64,000 nt of DNA from Fretibacter rubidus (GTDB lineage Bacteria > Pseudomonadota > Alphaproteobacteria > Caulobacterales > Maricaulaceae): the NCBI RefSeq assembly GCF_041429785.1, contig NZ_CP163423.1, positions 2,914,001 through 2,978,000 of the forward strand, read 5' to 3'. The first letter of the stretch is position 1; each line of letters opens with the position of its first letter. Position numbers and translations under genes: made by a program. The notes beneath the pieces were generated by a model. The model was not told the DNA's origin and did not search any database. It was given only the letters and a program-made list of their open reading frames with translations. Below, piece by piece: positions 52,646-62,002 of this stretch.

Positions 52646-52716
52646 GCATTTTCCAAATGACATAAGACGGATGATTAGCGGGCGACAAAGCTATCACTTT
52701 GTTTTAAAACGTCACT

Positions 52717-55700
52717 ATGGGACAAAGCATACATTTTAGCGTCACAAGACTTTTACGCCTTTGGCTTGGCATTAGTGTTATGCTCGCGGCGGGGCTGACG
52801 CCCTTAGATAGCTTTGCACAAAGCTCAAATAATCGCGCTGCCGTGGAGCGCCCCGACGGCACAAGTGACGCCGCCATAAAACTGGCGCGCGAGCGGGTTG
52901 AGAACCGCACTGATCTGTCCGATGAACGCAAAAAAGCGGCTCTTGCCTTTTATGATACAACGGCGGCCGCCATCACAACTGCGCAGGTCCATTTGGACGA
53001 AGCCGCAAGACTACGGACTGTACTGCAAGGCGCGGCCAACCGCCTTGATAATTTGGACACCCAATTAAGCACATTACAAGAGGCCCCCCCCGTGACGATG
53101 GAGGCCGATGCAGATGATATGAACGCACAGACCCTGTCTGATTTGCAACAATCGCTGATTACCAAAGAGGCCAATTTACGTGCAACCCGCACCCGTATCA
53201 CGGGCCTGTCCCAAGAATTAGAAACCCTGCAACGCCGCCGTCAACTCGCCCCCACAGAGCAGACTGAAGCCTTAGAGCGCATTTCAACTTTGACCGAAGA
53301 AATCACCGCCATGGGTGACGGCGAACTCGACGTCATAGAACAGGCCCAAAAAACCTCACTGCAAGCGCGGCTTTACATGCGGCGCGCGCAAGTAGCTGCA
53401 TTAGAGCAGGAAATCGTCAGCTTTGCCGAGCGGCAAAAAATCATCAGTGCCAATCGCGGTATCGCGCAATTAGAACAACAACGCCTATCAGAAGAGGTGG
53501 CCGCGCTGCAACGCCTGACCGGACAACAAAGACTGACCGATGCCAACCGCATGATTACGCGCACAGAAGCAGCGCTAGCGGATGTTGAAGCCCCCCATCC
53601 TATGGTTGTCGCCTATTCCAATAATAACATAGAGCTTGCCAAAAACCTCGGCGAAATCGCGCAAAAGGCCAGCCGCCTGCCGCGCACAACGGCCCAAAAA
53701 CGGACCCAAGTTGATATTGTTGATGCTGACTTACGAACGGCGACATCGCTGATTGAATTGGGTAATCTGTCACGCGAATCTGCGGCGACTCTACGAAAGC
53801 TGCGCAATGACACGCCTTCGCCCGCGGCGATTAGGGCGGATATCAAAGCGATTAATCAAGATATAGCCGTCGCAACACAAGCGCGACTTTTGGCCCAAGA
53901 TAATTTACGTGATTTCCTACCAGGTGAGCTTGATATTCAAACCTTTGCCGATGATTGGATGGCTCAAAATCCGGGTGCAGATATACTATCAGCGGATGGG
54001 CGGCAAATTCTGCAAAACCTACATAATCAACGCCGCACATTATTAGTTGAGATATCCAGCGCTGCGTCTGATCATTTTGATGCGCTGACCACATTAAAAA
54101 CTGTGCAGCAATCATTGCTGCAATCAACGGAGCAATTAACTGCCCAACTGGACCGTAATTTGTTATGGTTGCCCAGTACAGCGGCCATTGGCTTGTCTTG
54201 GCCAGGCGACCTTATCAAAGGGATAGCCGCTACATTCAGTCCTAATAATATCAACACGGCCTTTGATACGCTGGTCACGTCAGCCAAGGACAATTTGCCA
54301 TTGGTCGTTATTTTCAGCATCATCATTGCGGCGCTGTATTTATCGCGAAAACCGTTGTGGCAAGATATTGCAAAGCGTGCAGCGATGGTGCGGCGTGTAC
54401 AGCTTGATACATATTTCCATACGCCAGCAGTTTTACTCGCCTGCGTTATCATTGCCATGCCATTGGCGTTGATTTTCATGTTGCTTAGTGTGCTCTTATT
54501 TATCTCTGGCAATCCCGATAATTTCGTTATCGCCCTTGCGGATATGTTTGCCTATTTGGCTGTCTTTACGGGCCTATTTTTGACATGGCGCGCTTGGGAC
54601 GGCGACCTGTCGTTATTTGATAAACATTTCCGATTGCCAAAAGCCGTCCGTCACGTTGCCAATCGAAATATGCTTTGGTTCATCCCTTTATTTGGAACGT
54701 CCACCGCGCTTTTGGTCCTCACCCAGGACAGCCCCAATAGCGCCGTTTTTGGCGGTTTGGGCTTGGCGGCCTTTTTGATTACCTGTGTCTTGTTATCAGC
54801 CTTTATTTATCTGGTTGTGTGGCGGGGTCGGCACGAAAGCAACCAAGCGCTAGACCCGGACAGCCGCCTTCGCAGCTACCGCACACCATTAGCCTTTGTG
54901 GGAATAGCTGTGCCGTTAATCGCGTCCATCTTCGCCGCCATGGGATATTTAGAAACCGCGAGCGAATTAATGTACCGCGTCTTTGTCTCTGGCTGGTTAT
55001 TCATTGGGGCCTATGTTGTGCACGGCGTCATTCGCCGGTCCATTATGATTGGCAAACGCCGACTGTCATTACGCCAAGCCATTGAGCGCCGTGATAAAGC
55101 CGTCAAGATGCGCGAAGACAAAGCCGCCGCCGAAGAACGCGGTGAAAGCGCGCCGCAACCCCCGCCCATTGATTATTCTGAATTTGATGTGGAAACCATG
55201 AGCCGCCAAACCATGCAATTGCTCGACGCGATTATGGCAATTGGCGTTGTCGGTTTCTTATGGATGATTTGGTCATCGCTTCTCCCTGCGCTGACATTTT
55301 TCAACGGTGTCGAATTATCATCTTATATGGTTGATATTATCGATCCGGAAACAGGTCAGCCAACCAGCGTCGAACGGGTGATAACGCTCTGGAATGTCAT
55401 GCAAGCCGTTGTCATCGCCGCGCTGACATTTTTGGCAGCCCGCAACTTGCCCAGCTTCCTAGAGATTTTCGTGCTTAACCGTGTGGGCATTGATGCGGGC
55501 ACGCGATATGCGATTGTGACGATATTGGGATATTTGATTATCGCCTTTGGTATTTTCTTCACACTCGACCGTCTTGGCCTGCAATGGTCAGAGCTTAAAT
55601 TTGTGGTCGCTGGCCTGTCGGTGGGTATTGGTCTGGGTTTGCAAAAGATTATCGCGAACTTTGTCTCAGGCTTGATTATTTTATTTGAGCGACCCATTCG

Positions 55701-56220
55701 CCTCGGGGATTACGTCACCATTGGCGATCAAAGCGGTAATGTCACACGCATTCAAATTCGCGCCACAACATTGGTGGATTTGGATAACCGCGAAATCCTT
55801 ATCCCCAATGAAGCGCTTATCTCGGAACGCGTCACCAATTGGACCTTATCAAGCTCGGTCACGCGTTTGATTATCCCGGTGGGGATTGCTTACGGATCTG
55901 ACACAGACCGTGCCGCAGAGGTGATGCTAGCTGAGTTAAAGGCCATGCCGATTGTGCTGGAAAATCCGGCGCCGCAAGTCTTATTTATGGGCTTTGGTGA
56001 TAGCTCGCTAGATTTTGAGTTACGTGTATTCTTGAAATGTTTTGAAGACCGCGTGCCGACACGTCACCAAGTCCATATGCAGATTAATAAAGCGTTGGCA
56101 CGCGAAGGCATCTCAATCCCCTTCCCGCAACGCGATTTGCATATTATCACGCCTGCCCCAACCTCTAAGCCAAAAGCGAAGTCGAAAGCTAAAGCAAAGC
56201 CTAAGCCAAAATTAAACTAG
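52717..56220 (+). CDS. Large MscS-family mechanosensitive channel with DUF3772 domain
   Basis: A 1167-residue protein in the MscK/KefA-like class. A signal peptide (to about FAQ, residue 35) leads to a long periplasmic Glu/Gln/Arg-rich coiled-coil region (about 50-480). Multiple membrane helices follow (about 520-910), then the conserved pore helix and beta domain of MscS (VVAGLSVGIGLGLQKIIANF near residue 971; GDQSGNVTRIQIRATTL). A Lys/Pro-rich tail (PKAKSKAKAKPKPKLN) ends it. It gates ion release in osmotic downshock. Its TAG shares CTAG with the alkB stop. Confidence 0.93.
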   Translation: MGQSIHFSVTRLLRLWLGISVMLAAGLTPLDSFAQSSNNRAAVERPDGTSDAAIKLARERVENRTDLSDERKKAALAFYDTTAAAITTAQVHLDEAARLRTVLQGAANRLDNLDTQLSTLQEAPPVTMEADADDMNAQTLSDLQQSLITKEANLRATRTRITGLSQELETLQRRRQLAPTEQTEALERISTLTEEITAMGDGELDVIEQAQKTSLQARLYMRRAQVAALEQEIVSFAERQKIISANRGIAQLEQQRLSEEVAALQRLTGQQRLTDANRMITRTEAALADVEAPHPMVVAYSNNNIELAKNLGEIAQKASRLPRTTAQKRTQVDIVDADLRTATSLIELGNLSRESAATLRKLRNDTPSPAAIRADIKAINQDIAVATQARLLAQDNLRDFLPGELDIQTFADDWMAQNPGADILSADGRQILQNLHNQRRTLLVEISSAASDHFDALTTLKTVQQSLLQSTEQLTAQLDRNLLWLPSTAAIGLSWPGDLIKGIAATFSPNNINTAFDTLVTSAKDNLPLVVIFSIIIAALYLSRKPLWQDIAKRAAMVRRVQLDTYFHTPAVLLACVIIAMPLALIFMLLSVLLFISGNPDNFVIALADMFAYLAVFTGLFLTWRAWDGDLSLFDKHFRLPKAVRHVANRNMLWFIPLFGTSTALLVLTQDSPNSAVFGGLGLAAFLITCVLLSAFIYLVVWRGRHESNQALDPDSRLRSYRTPLAFVGIAVPLIASIFAAMGYLETASELMYRVFVSGWLFIGAYVVHGVIRRSIMIGKRRLSLRQAIERRDKAVKMREDKAAAEERGESAPQPPPIDYSEFDVETMSRQTMQLLDAIMAIGVVGFLWMIWSSLLPALTFFNGVELSSYMVDIIDPETGQPTSVERVITLWNVMQAVVIAALTFLAARNLPSFLEIFVLNRVGIDAGTRYAIVTILGYLIIAFGIFFTLDRLGLQWSELKFVVAGLSVGIGLGLQKIIANFVSGLIILFERPIRLGDYVTIGDQSGNVTRIQIRATTLVDLDNREILIPNEALISERVTNWTLSSSVTRLIIPVGIAYGSDTDRAAEVMLAELKAMPIVLENPAPQVLFMGFGDSSLDFELRVFLKCFEDRVPTRHQVHMQINKALAREGISIPFPQRDLHIITPAPTSKPKAKSKAKAKPKPKLN

Positions 56221-57365
56221 ACTTTTGTTGCGGCCCGCTCACGCGCGACCAGCTCTGGCGTCAAGACGCGGCGCATATCACCGTCAACATTATCAAGGAC
56301 ACGGTGGTCCATCACGCGGCGAAACAGGGGCGGGATAAAACCAATCAGAAACATTGTCATATAACCATATGGCAGTTGCGGGGCCTTTGGGAAGGTGCGC
56401 AAATGTTGATAATGGCGCGCGGGATGGGCGTGGTGGTCTGAATGGCGGGCAAGATTATAGCTGGTAAGATTGGTCACGAGTTGATTGCAATTCCAACTAT
56501 GGTGAGGCTGGCACGGTAGATATTTTCCGTCAGGGCGCTTATCACGCAGCAAGCCGTAATGGGCGATATAGTTTTGCGAGGACAGCGCCGTTAATGACAC
56601 GATCCATGTCAGTAGAATGTAAGGCAAAACCGCAAGTCCCAAGACAGCGACGATCCCGCCCCACAGCAGAACTGAGAGAACCGTTGAAATCACCACTTCG
56701 TTTTTCAACGACCATTTTGAATAGCCTCGCCGACGCGCGCGTATACTCTCAAGCGCCCAAGCCCGTCGCCAAGCGCCTGGGATTTCGCGGCCCATAAAAT
56801 GATAATAGCTTTCGCCGAACCAGCTTGTTGCGTGGTCACGCGGCGTTGCGACATCGGAATGATGCCCCGAATTATGCTCGACCCGAAAATGGCCTAAAAA
56901 GCTTGGGAACAACATAAATAACGAGACCCATTTAGACAGCTTATCGGTTTTATGCCCAATCTCATGGCCCGCATTAATTGCAAAAGCGAGCCCCCAGCCA
57001 TGGGCAATACCCAGCGCGAAATAAGCATCCCACGGCAGGCTTTGCGTGGCCGCGTACCACGCCCCCGCCAGCCAAGTCAGATAAACAACGGGCAAAAGGC
57101 CGTGAACCATAAAACGGTAAAACGGCGAGAGCGACGCTTCTTCTTCCATCATGCCCAAAAGGTCATGCTTATCATCGCCGATAAGATAATCCAGCACTGG
57201 CATGATCAGATAAAACAGCACCACAGGCACCCAAAGCATATGCGGGTTACCCGTCAGTTCAGACAGGCCAATGCCCCAAAGTGGGCTCATCGGGAAGGTC
57301 AGCGATATGAGCCATAAGTGGCGCTTGCGTTTCACATCTGCATTTAATTTGTCGACAACAGCCAT
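56217..57365 (-). CDS. alkB: Alkane 1-monooxygenase (AlkB-type)
   Basis: A 382-residue membrane di-iron hydroxylase acting on terminal methyl groups of alkanes with rubredoxin as donor. His boxes are present: HEIGHK near residue 132, EHNSGHHSDVATP near 162, and ARHSDHHAHP near 307. The fourth conserved motif, NYxEHYGL, reads NYIAHYGLL here. About six helices are seen. The ATG at 57365 has AGGA seven bases upstream and leaves the palindrome at 57379 outside the gene, so it is preferred to 57434. No rubredoxin gene is adjacent. Confidence 0.92.
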   Translation of the reverse strand: MAVVDKLNADVKRKRHLWLISLTFPMSPLWGIGLSELTGNPHMLWVPVVLFYLIMPVLDYLIGDDKHDLLGMMEEEASLSPFYRFMVHGLLPVVYLTWLAGAWYAATQSLPWDAYFALGIAHGWGLAFAINAGHEIGHKTDKLSKWVSLFMLFPSFLGHFRVEHNSGHHSDVATPRDHATSWFGESYYHFMGREIPGAWRRAWALESIRARRRGYSKWSLKNEVVISTVLSVLLWGGIVAVLGLAVLPYILLTWIVSLTALSSQNYIAHYGLLRDKRPDGKYLPCQPHHSWNCNQLVTNLTSYNLARHSDHHAHPARHYQHLRTFPKAPQLPYGYMTMFLIGFIPPLFRRVMDHRVLDNVDGDMRRVLTPELVARERAATKV

Positions 57366-57378
57366 ATCACAATCCTTG

Positions 57379-57394
57379 TTGATAACTTTATCAA
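57379..57394. promoter_or_regulatory. Palindromic operator candidate between alkB and tetR
   Basis: A perfect inverted repeat TTGATAA-N2-TTATCAA lies in the divergent gap, 14 bp from the alkB start and 17 bp from the regulator start. Size and position fit a TetR-type operator controlling both genes. Confidence 0.7.
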
Positions 57395-57410
57395 TAAGGA
57401 TAGGTGCCTT

Positions 57411-58037
57411 GTGAGTCAACGCCAAATCAGCCATATAATTATTATGACGAATGCTGTGATACCCTCTCAAAATCGACCCCGTATGAGCCCAGAAGACCGC
57501 CAAGCGCAATTGCTCTTGGTTGCGATTACGATTTACGGCCGTATGGGGGTGGAACGCGCAGGGCATGGGGATGTCGCAAAACTGGCGGGTGTCTCGACGG
57601 CTACGGTTTTTAATTATTTTCCCACACGCGACGCCCTGACAGACGCAGTCTTGAACGCTGTCAAATCCAATGTCCGAGACAGCTTTGACAGCACAGCATC
57701 CGTGCCAACGGGAACCCCGCGCCTGCTCGCTTTGGCAGCGACCTTTAATAATCTCATTGATAGCCAGCCTGATATAGTCAAGGTTTTGCTCAACTGGTCT
57801 GTGTCCTTTGGAATAGAAACGCGCCCCCGGTTTTTAGAGTTTCAAGAAGAAACCCTCAATCTGCTACATGATGCCATTAATGACACGGGGCGCGACGGTC
57901 ATAAGGGCGAACGCGCCAATGCTCGCATTATCTTCGGCGCGGCGACGACCCTAGCGATGATGAAATTGGATGATAGCGCGCCAGAAACAATCGCAACATT
58001 CATTGACCGCGTCGTCAATATCATCAGCGACAGCTAA
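57411..58037 (+). CDS. TetR/AcrR family transcriptional regulator
   Basis: A 208-residue repressor-type protein. The N-terminal helix-turn-helix (around residues 30-75) contains GHGDVAKLAGVSTATVFNYFPTRDALTDAV, the TetR signature; the C-terminal half is helical ligand-binding sequence. The start is a GTG at 57411 with AGGTG upstream; an ATG at 57444 is possible. It diverges from alkB across the perfect palindrome, so control of alkB by an alkane-derived ligand is likely but inferred. Confidence 0.9.
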   Translation: MSQRQISHIIIMTNAVIPSQNRPRMSPEDRQAQLLLVAITIYGRMGVERAGHGDVAKLAGVSTATVFNYFPTRDALTDAVLNAVKSNVRDSFDSTASVPTGTPRLLALAATFNNLIDSQPDIVKVLLNWSVSFGIETRPRFLEFQEETLNLLHDAINDTGRDGHKGERANARIIFGAATTLAMMKLDDSAPETIATFIDRVVNIISDS

Positions 58038-58106
58038 TCAGAACATAGGCCTATCTGTGGCGTTTTAGCCCTTTAAAACACCCGCCGCTTACGGCATAGC
58101 GGCCCC

Positions 58107-60101
58107 ATGAATAGACCCCAGCATATTTCCATTTTTATATCTGCGCTTTGCTTGCCCTTAACGGCTATTGCGCAAGATGATAACCGACAAAATCAAGACG
58201 AGGTTATCGTCTCTGGTATTTATAATCAGGCGGCTGATGTCGCAGCTCGCCCCGCTTCACTGGATGTCATAGACACGCAGCAACTGACACGTATTAGCGC
58301 CGTGCATCCGGCCGAGGCATTAAACACCGTTGCGGGCGTGAATATCCACCGCGGGTCGGGCCAAGAACATCTAACCGCTATTCGCTCGCCAGTCCTAACG
58401 GGCGGCGCAGGCGCGGGCAGTTTCCTATATCTTGAGGACGGTGTGCCCTTGCGTGCCGCAGGCTTTGCCAATGTGAACGGATTATTTGAAGGCGGCACAG
58501 ATTTCGCGAAAAGCATCGAGGTGCTAAAAGGTCCAGGGCCCGCCGAATATGGGTCTAATGCTGTGCACGGCGTGATTAATATTGGATCAGCCGACATCAA
58601 TGACCCGAACCGTATCAAGCTTATGGGCAGTGATGACGGCTTTGCGAGCCTAACCCTAGCGCAGACCATGGGCGATTTCCGTGCCTCGGTCTCGCTTGCC
58701 CATGATAACGGCTTTCGCGAGGATAGCGGCTTTGACCAGCAAAAATTTCAACTGAAATATAGCGGGGGCTTTGGCCCATGGTCGGTCGATTGGCTGTCTA
58801 GTTTTAATAATTTGAACCAAGAAACGGCGGGCTTTATCCAAGGTGATGACGCCTTTCGTGACAAAGACATTGCGCGATCCAACCCCAATCCCGAAGCCTT
58901 TCGCGACGGTAAAAGTTACCGCACACAGGCGCGATTTGCACGCAACCTTGGGGACTATACGCTGGCCCTCACGCCATATGCACGGCGCGCAGAACTTCGG
59001 TTCTTACGTCACTTTGTGCCTGGCCAAGCGCTTGAGAAAAACGGTCATAGTTCTGTCGGGCTGCAATCCGCTCTTTATGATGACAGTTTGAACGTCGGCT
59101 TTGATGTTGAATATAGCGACGGGTTTTTATTTGAATTTCAAGACAATCCATCACGCTTTAGTTTTGTCCAAGGCCTGCATTATGACTATGAGGTTGAGGC
59201 CGTTGTGATCGCAGCTTACGCGCAAAAGACCTTTGCGCTTGGTGAGGCACTGACGCTGGATATTGGCGCGCGGGCAGAATACACCCATTATGATTATGAC
59301 AATCAAGCCAACGACGGACGCAGCGGGCGGTTCATTCGCTCCCCCGATAGGACAGATGATTTCCTGACGTTAACGCCAAAGCTATCATTGTCATACAGCT
59401 CTGATGCGGGATTATTTTACGCCCGTGCCGCGCGCGGCTCTCGCGCCCCGCAGGTAACAGATTTATATTCTGTGCAATTAAACCAAGTCGCAGGCGCAGC
59501 CGATGTCGAGACATTGGACAGTGTGGAATTGGGCTATAAATATACAGGTCGCGTCAGCATGGAACTCGCAGCCTTTGCCATGAAAAAAGATAATTTCTTT
59601 TTTCGCAACGCCAACGGCTTTAACGTCACCAATGGCAAGACCAGCCACATCGGCATAGAGGCCGCCGTGGATTTTGAGATAACGCCATGGCTTCGCGCAG
59701 GCTTTAACGGGACATTGGCCGACCATCGTTATGCCTTTGATTTGGACGAAGGCTCTGCGGCCAACACGATCACCGACGGCACTCGCGTTGATAGCGCGCC
59801 TGACACGCTAGCAACAACGACCTTAACCGCCGATGTGACCAATACGGTGGAACTAGGCCTAGAGTGGCGCCATGTTGGGTCATATTTCACCAACCCCGGC
59901 AATACGGCCCAATATAATGGGCATGATATATTTGTCGGACGGGTCAGCTATGATCTCTCTGACGCAATCCGTCTATTCGGGCGGGTCGATAATGTTTTTG
60001 ATGAACGCTATGCAGACCGCGCCGATTTTGCCTTTGGTAATGAACGATATTTCCCGGGACGCCCCCGAACCGTCTTCTTTGGTTTGACCGCCGCCTATTA
60101 A
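58107..60101 (+). CDS. TonB-dependent receptor
   Basis: A 664-residue outer-membrane receptor. A signal peptide ends at AIAQ; a TonB-box-like DEVIVSG follows, then a plug domain with [10 protein letters not shown] and [21 protein letters not shown]. The beta-barrel extends to the terminal [21 protein letters not shown], with Phe/Tyr-type C-terminal end. Cargo is unknown. It lies 69 bp after the TetR gene in the alkane module, which suggests uptake of a hydrophobic substrate or a metal (iron for AlkB), but this is inference. Confidence 0.93.
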   Translation: MNRPQHISIFISALCLPLTAIAQDDNRQNQDEVIVSGIYNQAADVAARPASLDVIDTQQLTRISAVHPAEALNTVAGVNIHRGSGQEHLTAIRSPVLTGGAGAGSFLYLEDGVPLRAAGFANVNGLFEGGTDFAKSIEVLKGPGPAEYGSNAVHGVINIGSADINDPNRIKLMGSDDGFASLTLAQTMGDFRASVSLAHDNGFREDSGFDQQKFQLKYSGGFGPWSVDWLSSFNNLNQETAGFIQGDDAFRDKDIARSNPNPEAFRDGKSYRTQARFARNLGDYTLALTPYARRAELRFLRHFVPGQALEKNGHSSVGLQSALYDDSLNVGFDVEYSDGFLFEFQDNPSRFSFVQGLHYDYEVEAVVIAAYAQKTFALGEALTLDIGARAEYTHYDYDNQANDGRSGRFIRSPDRTDDFLTLTPKLSLSYSSDAGLFYARAARGSRAPQVTDLYSVQLNQVAGAADVETLDSVELGYKYTGRVSMELAAFAMKKDNFFFRNANGFNVTNGKTSHIGIEAAVDFEITPWLRAGFNGTLADHRYAFDLDEGSAANTITDGTRVDSAPDTLATTTLTADVTNTVELGLEWRHVGSYFTNPGNTAQYNGHDIFVGRVSYDLSDAIRLFGRVDNVFDERYADRADFAFGNERYFPGRPRTVFFGLTAAY

Positions 60102-60118
60102 GCGCCTACATCGCCTTC

Positions 60119-61186
60119 ATGCATATTTCTGATTCCAAACTCGCCCAAGTTGTTGACCGTTTTGAGCAAATCGAAGCCCGCATGGGTGCGACCAGCGACA
60201 GCGACGAAATTGTCCAACTTGGCAAAGACTATGCCGAGCTAAAACCTGTGGCTGACGGGGTGCGTAAGCTGCAAGCGATACGCGAGGAAATGTCTGACCT
60301 AGAAGCGATGATGGAGGACCCAGAAATGGCGGCCATGGCCAAAGATGAGTTTCAAAGCCTGAAAGACACGCTGCCTGATGTGGAACACGAAGTCGCGTTA
60401 CTGCTCCTACCCAAAGATAAAGACGACAATGCCTCTGTTGTGCTGGAAATTCGCGCAGGCACAGGCGGTGACGAAGCTGCGATTTTTGCAGGCGATCTAT
60501 TTCGCATGTATGCACGCTATGCCTCTATTCAGGGCTGGAAGGTCGAAATTGAGACCGAGAACGAAGCCGATATGGGCGGGTACAAAGAAATCGTCGCCTC
60601 TATTTCTGGCGCGGGCGTCTTTGGTAAAATGAAGTTTGAGAGCGGCGTTCACCGTGTACAGCGCGTACCCGTGACAGAGACCCAAGGCCGTATCCATACG
60701 TCCGCCGCCACGGTCGCTGTCCTGCCAGAGGCCGAAGACATTGATATCAATTTTTCCATGGGCGATGTGCGCGTTGACACCATGCGCGCATCGGGCGCGG
60801 GTGGGCAGCACGTCAATAAAACCGATAGTGCGGTGCGCATGACCCATGAACCGACAGGGATTGTGGTGGTGTGTGATGCAAAATCTCAACACCAAAACCG
60901 TGCCAATGCAGAGCGCCTGTTGAAGATGAAGCTTTATGATATGGAGCGCGCCAGACTGGACGCCGAGCGGTCAGAGGAACGTAAAGACCAAGTCGGTTCT
61001 GGTGACCGGTCCGAGCGCATCCGCACCTATAATTATCCGCAAGGACGGGTCACAGATCACCGGATTAATCTAACCCTTTATAATCTGGATAAGATTGTGG
61101 CGGGCGACGCCATTGGCGACGTAGTCGACGCATTAATGGCCGAAGACCAAGCCTCCCGCCTTGCCCAAATGGCAGAGCTTGATTAA
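60119..61186 (+). CDS. prfA: Peptide chain release factor 1
   Basis: A 355-residue factor ending translation at UAA and UAG. The peptidyl-tRNA hydrolysis motif [20 protein letters not shown] is near residue 226, and the codon-recognition motif is PVT ([15 protein letters not shown], near 183) where E. coli has PAT. The N-terminal helical domain and the C-terminal domain with [21 protein letters not shown] are complete. It starts 17 bp after the receptor gene. The prmC methyltransferase gene that often follows is absent here. Confidence 0.97.
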   Translation: MHISDSKLAQVVDRFEQIEARMGATSDSDEIVQLGKDYAELKPVADGVRKLQAIREEMSDLEAMMEDPEMAAMAKDEFQSLKDTLPDVEHEVALLLLPKDKDDNASVVLEIRAGTGGDEAAIFAGDLFRMYARYASIQGWKVEIETENEADMGGYKEIVASISGAGVFGKMKFESGVHRVQRVPVTETQGRIHTSAATVAVLPEAEDIDINFSMGDVRVDTMRASGAGGQHVNKTDSAVRMTHEPTGIVVVCDAKSQHQNRANAERLLKMKLYDMERARLDAERSEERKDQVGSGDRSERIRTYNYPQGRVTDHRINLTLYNLDKIVAGDAIGDVVDALMAEDQASRLAQMAELD

Positions 61187-61205
61187 TGCTGGTGAGGCTG
61201 GATTA

Positions 61206-61514
61206 ATGTATTGCGCCTGTTACCGCTTTGCCTTGTTAGATGCACCCGATGCGGAAGCACGCTTTATGACCGCGTGGTCGGGCATTACAGAGTTTTTCAA
61301 AGCCAACGCAGGGGCGTTAGGCTCTCGCTTGCATAAGGGCAGCGACGGGGCGTTTTATGCCTATGCGCAGTGGCCTGATAAAGACACTTACGACGCTGCT
61401 GGCCAAGTGAAGCCGACACAGGATTTCATGCAGCACCGATTGGAATGGGCTGAGATTTGCGCGCCGAGCGAAGTGTTGTTTGAAGGCGAGATGATAACGG
61501 ATCTATTCGTCTAA
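61206..61514 (+). CDS. Small ABM-fold (antibiotic biosynthesis monooxygenase-like) protein
   Basis: A 102-residue protein. MYCACYRF.L and GALGSRLHKGSDGAFYAYAQWPDKDTYDAA match the dimeric alpha+beta barrel (ABM/Dabb) fold. Exact reaction unknown; such proteins range from heme-degrading to structural. The ATG at 61206 follows a GAGG about ten bases upstream, 20 bp after prfA. Its TAA overlaps the next start (TAATG). Confidence 0.75.
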   Translation: MYCACYRFALLDAPDAEARFMTAWSGITEFFKANAGALGSRLHKGSDGAFYAYAQWPDKDTYDAAGQVKPTQDFMQHRLEWAEICAPSEVLFEGEMITDLFV

Positions 61515-61933
61515 TGCGGATAATCAAAACGCTTTTATGTCTTTTAATCGCTGCCTTTTTCCTGATGGCGGCGTGGTCGCATTTTGCCCATGATGACAGC
61601 TTTGCCCGCATTGTGCCGCCCGCCCTGCCCTTTCCTTATTTTATTGTCTGGTTTACAGGCATCATAGAGGCGGTCCTCGCGGTGATGATTGTGTGGCCTC
61701 GCACGCGGCCTTGGGCGGGGTTAATCTTTGCGCCGTTTTTACTCGCCGTGCTGCCCGCGAATATCTATATGGCGATAGAAGGTATTGGTTTTGGCGATAA
61801 TGACATGTCAAAGACGGCCCTGTGGATACGGGTTGCGCTTCAATTTCCGCTTATTGCGCTAATTTACTGGGCGAGCGGCGCGCATACAGCCTTTAAATCG
61901 CTGCGTCATCGGTTATCAAAACACGCGCGATAG
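61514..61933 (+). CDS. DoxX-like membrane protein
   Basis: A 139-residue protein with four hydrophobic helices (about 3-20, 42-62, 70-88, 105-122). FARIVPPALPFPYFIVWFTGIIEAVLAVMIVWPRTRPWAGL fits the DoxX family in length and helix spacing. The function in this family is poorly defined. It is translationally coupled to the ABM-fold gene by TAATG. Confidence 0.78.
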   Translation: MRIIKTLLCLLIAAFFLMAAWSHFAHDDSFARIVPPALPFPYFIVWFTGIIEAVLAVMIVWPRTRPWAGLIFAPFLLAVLPANIYMAIEGIGFGDNDMSKTALWIRVALQFPLIALIYWASGAHTAFKSLRHRLSKHAR

Positions 61934-62002
61934 GGTGGCCTACGGCATTGTCATAGCGCCGCTCTGCCGCTAAGGCTAAAGGATAAAACAGGCGAGGACA
62001 CA

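Noticed and set aside
53373-54512. Frames antisense to the MscS-family gene
   Set aside because: Ser/Arg-rich mirror frames of a coiled-coil region, without ribosome sites.
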